Below, in pieces: positions 58,766 to 64,000 of a stretch of 64,000 bases of DNA. The stretch covers positions 124,001 through 188,000 of the forward strand of contig NZ_JBPXRR010000001.1 of assembly GCF_051842935.1 (NCBI RefSeq). The letters are read 5' to 3'. The position numbers and the translations under genes are program-made. Position 1 is the first letter of the stretch. Each line of letters opens with the position of its first letter. Under the pieces are notes generated by a model that was not told the origin of the DNA, made no database searches, and saw only the letters and a list, made by a program, of their open reading frames with translations. Origin of the DNA: Pseudalkalibacillus sp051842935 (lineage in GTDB: Bacteria; Bacillota; Bacilli; Bacillales; Fictibacillaceae).

Positions 58766-60152
58766 GAAAGGGGATAAAACCTCTTCGATCGTATTCCAAT
58801 TTACGATTTGGCATGCCATTACTGTCGTAGGGATGATTTTAATCCTTGCCGTCACCATCCTTCTTTTTGCCGGTTACTTTTTAATGGAAGATTCAAAGCA
58901 AGAAATCACGAATGTGGAAAAAAAGATCGTGACTCAAATCGGAAACAACCCAGAATCCTTCCAACAAGCGATAGATGATACCCTTTACCCTGATTACCCG
59001 AACTACTTCGTCAAAGTCCTCACGGATGAAGGAGATTTATTGGCCAAAACTCGTGGTTGGAGTAAGGAGTTTGAAGAGGAAGTGGAGGAGGATATCTCAA
59101 TCCTCGGATTCCCTCACTATATGTGGAACGATGACCGGGGTTTGTTTTACAGAGACCGCCTCACTTGGAATTCGGACGGAGTGAACGGCACGATTCTATA
59201 TGAAGTCGAGCTGAATCATATAAACGAATTTCTGATCTTGCTCTTTAACATTTTCTTAGTGACATTCCTGATCAGTGTGTTCACAACACCCTTCATCATC
59301 TATCGGATGACAAAAAGAAAGCTGCAACCACTCCTTTCAATCATTCATTCGGTTAAAAAAGTGAAATCATATGCGGACTTGAAAGAACCGATTGCTGTTC
59401 CAGATACACCTAAGGAGTTGAACGATTTAGCGGAATCAATCAATATACTCCTGCACCGATTAGGAAAACAGCTAGAACGAGAGAAGAGTTTCATAGCAAA
59501 TGCATCGCATGAGCTGAGAACACCCCTCACCTCATTCAACGGGTATATCAACTTGATCAAACGGTGGGGTAAGGACCAACCTGATGTGTTGGAGACATCC
59601 ATAGCTGCACTAGATTCTGAGAATAATAGGATGAAGCGGTTGCTAGATCAGTTGATGACACTGGCGAAATCCGAGCAAATCGAAACTCAATTCAAAACGG
59701 TCGATCTAGTCGATATATGTAAAGCAGCCATTCAACATGTTTGGAATTCGGAGTCCGGTATTGAGCTGGTGGAAAATTATGAGAATCACGTTTTTGTCAA
59801 AGGGGATGAAGGGTTTCTTTCTCAGGTCGTCATCATTCTATTAGACAATGCTCAACGGTATTCTAGTGAGGGAGATACTGTCAAAATCCAACTTCGTCAC
59901 TCGGATGGTCACGTAAAAATGAGTATCGCAGACTCTGGACCTGGCATACCTCTAGAAGATCAAGAGCGCGTTTTTGAGCGATTTTACCGTGTCGATAAAG
60001 GTCGCTCTCGAGAAATGGGGGGCACAGGGCTAGGACTCGCCATTGCCAAAGAACTCGTGGAACTACATGGTGGAGAAATTTCATTAGAAAGTGAACTTGG
60101 GGAAGGAAGTACATTCAGGGTACTACTCCCAATGAGTAAAAAGACCAATTGA
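58749..60152 (+). CDS. Sensor histidine kinase (YkoH-like)
   Basis: The 467-residue kinase has two membrane helices (about 18-42 and 160-185) enclosing an extracytoplasmic sensor of about 115 residues. A HAMP linker follows, then HisKA with the phospho-acceptor His in FIANASHELRTPLTSF, and the ATPase domain with N, D (IADSGPGIP), F and GTGLGLAIAK boxes. ATG 58749 or 58752 overlaps the regulator gene. The signal is unknown; the divergent PepSY gene suggests an envelope stimulus. Confidence 0.92.
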   Translation: MMNLFRKGDKTSSIVFQFTIWHAITVVGMILILAVTILLFAGYFLMEDSKQEITNVEKKIVTQIGNNPESFQQAIDDTLYPDYPNYFVKVLTDEGDLLAKTRGWSKEFEEEVEEDISILGFPHYMWNDDRGLFYRDRLTWNSDGVNGTILYEVELNHINEFLILLFNIFLVTFLISVFTTPFIIYRMTKRKLQPLLSIIHSVKKVKSYADLKEPIAVPDTPKELNDLAESINILLHRLGKQLEREKSFIANASHELRTPLTSFNGYINLIKRWGKDQPDVLETSIAALDSENNRMKRLLDQLMTLAKSEQIETQFKTVDLVDICKAAIQHVWNSESGIELVENYENHVFVKGDEGFLSQVVIILLDNAQRYSSEGDTVKIQLRHSDGHVKMSIADSGPGIPLEDQERVFERFYRVDKGRSREMGGTGLGLAIAKELVELHGGEISLESELGEGSTFRVLLPMSKKTN

Positions 60153-60160
60153 GCGGTGAA

Positions 60161-60252
60161 AATATAGACCAGAATCGAATATTATCTGTCCAGAATCCAA
60201 ATTTATGTGCCCAAAACCAAAATTATTATGCCCAAACCTAGATCTATCTCCA
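60161..60252. repeat. 21-bp degenerate tandem repeat array I (TATAGACCAGAATC / TGCCCAAAACC)
   Basis: Units start at 60161, 60182, 60203 and 60224, each 21 bp, with a decayed fifth. The first unit shares TATAGACCAGAATC with array H; later ones drift to TGTCCAGAATCC and TGCCCAAAACC. It lies between the kinase gene and the shared terminator. Confidence 0.8.
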
Positions 60253-60256
60253 CATA

Positions 60257-60302
60257 AAAAAGACCTGAGCAGAGGCATCATCCTCTCTCAGGTCTTCTTC
60301 AA
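60257..60302. terminator. Bidirectional intrinsic terminator
   Basis: AAAAAGACCTGAG pairs with CTCAGGTCTTCTT; the loop holds a second small stem (AGAGG...CCTCT). It separates convergent kinase and glutamate dehydrogenase genes. Confidence 0.85.
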
Positions 60303-60308
60303 ATCAAA

Positions 60309-61688
60309 TCAGTACAATTTCCCTTGTCTGTATAGAACTGTGGATAGCTTCATAACCGCGTGGATGTAACAGTTTTGACGGAGTGGGAACGGATCCCCGA
60401 AGAATTGCGGCAGGATCGTCACCATCGTTTCTTCCATCTTTTCGACCAGCTTTTCGAAGATTTGCTCTTCACTGTAAAATTGAGTTTCACGTCCTTGTAC
60501 CCATTCGAAATAGGAGACGATTACACCACCAGCGTTGGCGAGAATATCCGGGACAATGATGACGCCATTGTCCGCCAGATATTTATCGGCATCACCCGTT
60601 ACAGGAGCATTCGCACCTTCAACGATGATTTTCGCTTTTATCTGATCGACATTATCCTTATGGATTTGTCCTTCTAAGGCTGCCAACACCAATACATCGA
60701 CGTCCATGTAGAGCACTTTTTCACGATCGAGGATCTCTGCCTTCATTTCAAGTCCAGCGAGTTCCTTTTCCGTTGTCGGTAGATCACCTTCATTGTTCGC
60801 GGTGTAATCGACAAGCGCTGGAATATCCAAGCCTTCTTCGTTGTATATCGTAACATTACGATCACTCACCGCAACGATTTTATTGTTCAGGTGTGAGCAA
60901 CGATAGGCTTCCAATGCAGCGACAGACCCGACATTACCGAAGCCTTGAATCGCCATCTTCAAATCTTTCCGATCATGATTCAATGCTGTTCTAGCGAACG
61001 GATTCTCTTGTGCATCGAGCCATTCCCGGTTTTCATTCATAAAGTCATGCATCATGTAACGATAGGTGAAGTAGACGCCTTTTCCTGTCGCTTCTCTTCG
61101 GCCTAGTGAACCTCCGTTGATGATGCTCTTGCCGGTAAAACTTCCACGATACGTCGTTCCCGGACGGATGCTCTTATATTCTGCCATCATCCAGTCCATT
61201 TCACGATCACCAGTCCCCATGTCCGGAGCTGGAATGTCCTTGTCCGGACCAAGGATATCACTGAAGTAGTGGACGTACTTTTTACAAATCTGGTGGAGTT
61301 CTTTCACCTCATAATCTCGTGGATTGAGGACTACTCCGCCTTTACCGCCCCCGAACGGCACTTCATGCAGTGCATTTTTCAATGTCATGAGAGATGCGAG
61401 ATTCATGACCTCTTCTTCATTGACCGATTCATGAAAACGAATACCGCCCTTATAAGGACCAAGCGTGTTGTTGTGTTGTACGCGGAATGCCGGGATTCTG
61501 ACGACTTTTCCGTTCTCTAGAGCGATTCGTAAAAACGACTTATGTATGTGATTTGGCGTTGATAGAATCGCTGTCAGAGATGTAAATGCCTGTTCACGGT
61601 CTTGCTCCTTTAGATCTGGTAAAAATGACTCGTCCTCAAGTAATGCGTCCAATGAATGCTGGACGATCGAACCAAAATAACTTGCCAT
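60309..61688 (-). CDS. Glutamate dehydrogenase (Glu/Leu/Phe/Val family)
   Basis: The 459-residue protein has the family active site: PYKGGIRFH, LKNALHEVPFGGGKGG with the catalytic Lys, and PAPDMGTGDREM with the catalytic Asp. The NAD(P) fold reads AIQGFGNVGSVAA, and the late motif is VEGANAPVT. It differs from the shorter phenylalanine dehydrogenase-type protein encoded at 20619. It should interconvert glutamate and 2-oxoglutarate. Located near hut, it may drain the glutamate made by HutG. It is longer than typical RocG/GudB (about 425 residues) through small insertions near residues 225-245. Cofactor preference is not clear. Confidence 0.9.
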   Translation of the reverse strand: MASYFGSIVQHSLDALLEDESFLPDLKEQDREQAFTSLTAILSTPNHIHKSFLRIALENGKVVRIPAFRVQHNNTLGPYKGGIRFHESVNEEEVMNLASLMTLKNALHEVPFGGGKGGVVLNPRDYEVKELHQICKKYVHYFSDILGPDKDIPAPDMGTGDREMDWMMAEYKSIRPGTTYRGSFTGKSIINGGSLGRREATGKGVYFTYRYMMHDFMNENREWLDAQENPFARTALNHDRKDLKMAIQGFGNVGSVAALEAYRCSHLNNKIVAVSDRNVTIYNEEGLDIPALVDYTANNEGDLPTTEKELAGLEMKAEILDREKVLYMDVDVLVLAALEGQIHKDNVDQIKAKIIVEGANAPVTGDADKYLADNGVIIVPDILANAGGVIVSYFEWVQGRETQFYSEEQIFEKLVEKMEETMVTILPQFFGDPFPLRQNCYIHAVMKLSTVLYRQGKLY

Positions 61689-61979
61689 ACCTTAACGACC
61701 TCCCCTTCATCTACTAATTACATTATAACCAAGAAATGCTTTTCATTTAAAAAGATACGGTCTGAATCATCCGACAATTCTTCCATTTTGTCGAAAAGAT
61801 GGTAGACGAGCCGACTTTTAAATACTTTTAAATTCAAATAATCGTGACGTTTCACACAGATATGAAAAACAGTTACTTCCATCTATCTGCTCATTTCATC
61901 ATAGGTCATTTGTATTACGATATGACTACAGAATATTTTAAACATTCGAAAAGTAAAGAAAATTGAGGGAGGAAAAAGA

Positions 61980-63695
61980 ATGAAGAAGAAACATGTTGTC
62001 GCTTCCGCAGTGTTAGCGACGAGTATGCTCCTATCTGCAATGGGTGGAGCGAGTGGTGCCGATTTTGAAAAGAAAGTGTCAAAAAACCCGGAATTGCCTG
62101 CAGCAATGGTGAACATGAACAACAACAAGGTGTTCGACAACCTTGAATCCATGCTGAAGCAGAAATCAGAATCTGAGACGATCGACGTGATCGTCCAGTT
62201 CGATAAATCGATGGCGAGTGAGAAGGCCCACAAAGCGGTGATGAAACGCCTCGGTAAATTCAAGACAAAGCATGTCTTTTCAAACGCTTTGAACGGGGTA
62301 GCTGTCACTCTGACCAAGAAACAAATTGAAAAGCTTGAGAAACTGCCTTTCGTCAAATCCATCGAGCATGATGCTCAAATCCAAACCTTGAACGGTACAG
62401 CAAACAAATGGTTTGGAACAGAAAAAGCACGTGGTGACTTCGGTCTTACAGGAAACAGCGATGGAAACGAAAACACGTATTCAAAAGATGACCAAGTCGT
62501 AGCGGTCATTGATACCGGAATCGACGGAAACCACGTTGACTTGGATGAAGGAAAAGTCATCGGTTGGAAGGACCTGGTCAATAATCGGACAACTCCTTAT
62601 GATGACAACGGACATGGTACACACGTTGCCAGTACGGTAGCAGGTGATGGAGATGGGAATCCGACTCATAAAGGTGTTGCACCTGGAGCGGCTCTTGTCG
62701 GGATAAAAGTATTGAATGCACAGGGAAGCGGAAGCATGAGTACCGTTACAGCCGGGATCGATTGGGCAGTAGCGAACAAAGATGTATATGGAATTGAAGT
62801 GTTGAGCTTGAGCCTTGGGACTTCTGGAAGCTCAGATGGGACAGACTCTACCTCTGTAGCGGTCAACAATGCAGTTGACGCAGGACTCGTCGTCACAGTT
62901 GCAGCTGGAAACGATGGACCAGGCAAGAAGACGATCGGATCTCCTGGAGCAGCAGAAAAGGCGATTACAGTCGGGGCAGGTGCTGACCTTGGAGAAGGCG
63001 GTTTCTTCCTTGCAGACTTCTCAAGTCGTGGTACAACAGCGGATGGCCGTATCAAGCCGGATATCTTTGCACCTGGCTACAACATTACAGCTGCTCAAAC
63101 GAACACTTCAAGTGGCTATGTAACGTATAGTGGAACGAGTATGGCTACACCGTTCACGGCTGGTACGATTGCATTGATGCTCGATGCAAACCCAGGATTG
63201 ACGCCGACTGATGTGAAAAACATCCTATCCAACACGGCTGAAGATTGGGGTCCAGCAGGTAAGGACATCGACTATGGTCATGGACGCCTGGACGGATATG
63301 AAGCGATCAAGGATGCTGGAGGCTTGAGCGGCACGAACATCGCGACTCCGAATCACTTCGCGGAGCAAGACTCTCTAGGTGGTACGGGTAGTGAAGACAC
63401 GTACCAGTTCACAGTGAACAACACGAACTATCCGACAGCCGTTACGATGATCATCCCGAACTGGACAGCAAGCTGGTGGTTCGGCGGATCTCCTGACTTC
63501 GACGTTTACTTGTACGACCCATCCGGTGTACAAGTAGCGAAGGCGGAAGGAACGAAGCGTCAAGAAACACTTACGTTCACACCGACACAGACAGGAACTT
63601 ACACACTGAAGGTTTCTTCTTACAGCGGCAGCGGCTCCTACTATGTTGACTTGAGCGCTGGTACGAACGGTTTGACACAGACTTCCAACCAATAA
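61980..63695 (+). CDS. Secreted subtilisin-like serine protease
   Basis: The 571-residue preproprotein has a signal peptide (1-27) and an I9 inhibitor propeptide (about 55-125). The S8 catalytic domain (about 140-440) carries Asp178 in VIDTGIDG, His212 in NGHGTHVAS and Ser387 in SGTSMATP. A C-terminal beta-sandwich (PPC-like, about 465-560) has DVYLYDPSG and GTYTLKVSSYSGSG. It is exported and self-processed. GAGGGAGG precedes ATG 61980. The product could supply the amino acids catabolised by other genes here, though that link is speculative. Confidence 0.93.
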   Translation: MKKKHVVASAVLATSMLLSAMGGASGADFEKKVSKNPELPAAMVNMNNNKVFDNLESMLKQKSESETIDVIVQFDKSMASEKAHKAVMKRLGKFKTKHVFSNALNGVAVTLTKKQIEKLEKLPFVKSIEHDAQIQTLNGTANKWFGTEKARGDFGLTGNSDGNENTYSKDDQVVAVIDTGIDGNHVDLDEGKVIGWKDLVNNRTTPYDDNGHGTHVASTVAGDGDGNPTHKGVAPGAALVGIKVLNAQGSGSMSTVTAGIDWAVANKDVYGIEVLSLSLGTSGSSDGTDSTSVAVNNAVDAGLVVTVAAGNDGPGKKTIGSPGAAEKAITVGAGADLGEGGFFLADFSSRGTTADGRIKPDIFAPGYNITAAQTNTSSGYVTYSGTSMATPFTAGTIALMLDANPGLTPTDVKNILSNTAEDWGPAGKDIDYGHGRLDGYEAIKDAGGLSGTNIATPNHFAEQDSLGGTGSEDTYQFTVNNTNYPTAVTMIIPNWTASWWFGGSPDFDVYLYDPSGVQVAKAEGTKRQETLTFTPTQTGTYTLKVSSYSGSGSYYVDLSAGTNGLTQTSNQ

Positions 63696-63703
63696 TTTTG
63701 ACG

Positions 63704-63741
63704 AAAAAAAGAGATGGTCCCAAGAGGGATCATCTCTTTTA
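63704..63741 (+). terminator. Intrinsic terminator after the protease gene
   Basis: AAAGAGATGGTCCC pairs with GGGATCATCTCTTT around AAGA, then TTTATC. Confidence 0.85.
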
Positions 63742-63793
63742 TCATGTCGAAAAACGTATTATTTCCCAGGAAAAAGATGGCTTCCGTCGTATC

Positions 63794-64000
63794 TTAAGAT
63801 GCATCTGCTGTGTTTCTAGTACGGTTCATATATTTCTGCAGCAGATTCGTTCTCAGTTCAATCAGTGGTTGTGCAACCGTGATAATCGGTTTGGAAGCTA
63901 AGAGCAATGTGACCGCCGCTGCAAGAGCGAGGAATAACACATAGCTTCCTGTGTCCTGAATCGCATCATAGAACGGAGTGATCGAGAACAGCTTGACGAC
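63794..64000 (-). CDS. C-terminal part of a membrane protein (runs off the window)
   Basis: An open minus-strand frame enters from the right edge and stops at 63794-63796; 68 residues are visible. It contains one strong membrane segment (SYVLFLALAAAVTLLLA) followed by a proline-bearing segment (KPIITVAQPLIEL) and a basic tail (KYMNRTRN). Codon use looks like the neighbours. The family cannot be named from this piece, and the start lies outside the window. Confidence 0.65.
   Translation of the reverse strand, partial: VVKLFSITPFYDAIQDTGSYVLFLALAAAVTLLLASKPIITVAQPLIELRTNLLQKYMNRTRNTADAS

Noticed and set aside
16257..60252. The repeat arrays as CRISPR loci
   Set aside because: The units are degenerate and only 20-21 bp in total, with no constant repeat separated by unique spacers, and there are no cas genes.
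63698..63901. Plus-strand frame after the protease terminator
   Set aside because: It runs through the terminator hairpin and overlaps, antisense, the C-terminal end of a membrane-protein gene that enters from the right edge.

Overview
The window looks like chromosomal DNA of a Bacillaceae species (Bacillus in the broad sense). The evidence is the strong purine-rich ribosome binding sites, many TTG and GTG starts, and close kinship to B. subtilis gene sets (yhfI-lplJ-yhfK, hut, azlCD, ykoGH-like, YkwD-like). There are also CcpA-type cre sites, Fur boxes, a T-box leader and a sporulation-type (sigma-K-like) promoter. I saw no rRNA, tRNA, phage, plasmid, transposase or CRISPR array.

Layout. 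1-3.4 kb: a small charged protein, a yhfK-type dehydrogenase, a yhfI-type metallo-hydrolase, the lipoate ligase lplJ and a Tyr-rich small protein. 3.5-16.2 kb: an aerobic phenylacetate (paa) cluster: paaK, paaABCD, an EthD protein, paaF, paaG, an aldehyde dehydrogenase, paaH, a thiolase, a third crotonase, the regulator paaX and a divergent PaaY-like hexapeptide protein. 16.5-20 kb: a nitronate-monooxygenase-like flavoprotein, an NSS sodium symporter and an SDR. 20.0-26.5 kb: an operon of an FlK-type thioesterase, an amino-acid dehydrogenase that reads as phenylalanine dehydrogenase, and a complete 2-oxoacid dehydrogenase complex (E1alpha, E1beta, E2, E3). 26.6-29.4 kb: a cupin regulator, azlCD and a HAD phosphatase. 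29.6-33.1 kb: phosphonate/phosphite ABC importer phnDCEE. 33.3-38.9 kb: a HAD hydrolase, a Fur-box-controlled iron ATPase plus FhuF-like reductase, small membrane proteins, a VOC protein and a MerR/SRPBCC pair. 39.2-51.4 kb: an M48 protease, T-box-controlled archaeal-type proS, a ResA-like protein, two DUF2254 proteins, a CAP-domain protein, a coiled-coil protein, a frame-shifted YjcZ-like spore peptide, an APH-like kinase and a YvpB-like C39 protein. 51.5-57.2 kb: hutHUIG behind a leader terminator, without hutP. 57.4-64 kb: a PepSY protein facing a YkoGH-like two-component system, glutamate dehydrogenase, a secreted subtilisin-like protease and the 3' end of a membrane-protein gene.

How the genes fit together. 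The same 15-bp palindrome (NCGTT-AAATA-AACGT) lies one base after the -10 box of two promoters, one in front of paaA and one in front of the thioesterase/amino-acid dehydrogenase/2-oxoacid dehydrogenase operon. The simplest reading is one regulon taking phenylalanine to phenylpyruvate to phenylacetyl-CoA to TCA intermediates, with two thioesterase candidates guarding against dead-end CoA esters. hut and glutamate dehydrogenase add histidine and glutamate breakdown, so the window is rich in amino-acid catabolism.

The most unusual structural signal is nine short intergenic arrays of degenerate tandem repeats. Seven have units phased at 21 bp and two mix 20 and 21 bp. Several share a GACCA(G)AA-like core, and most sit next to terminators.
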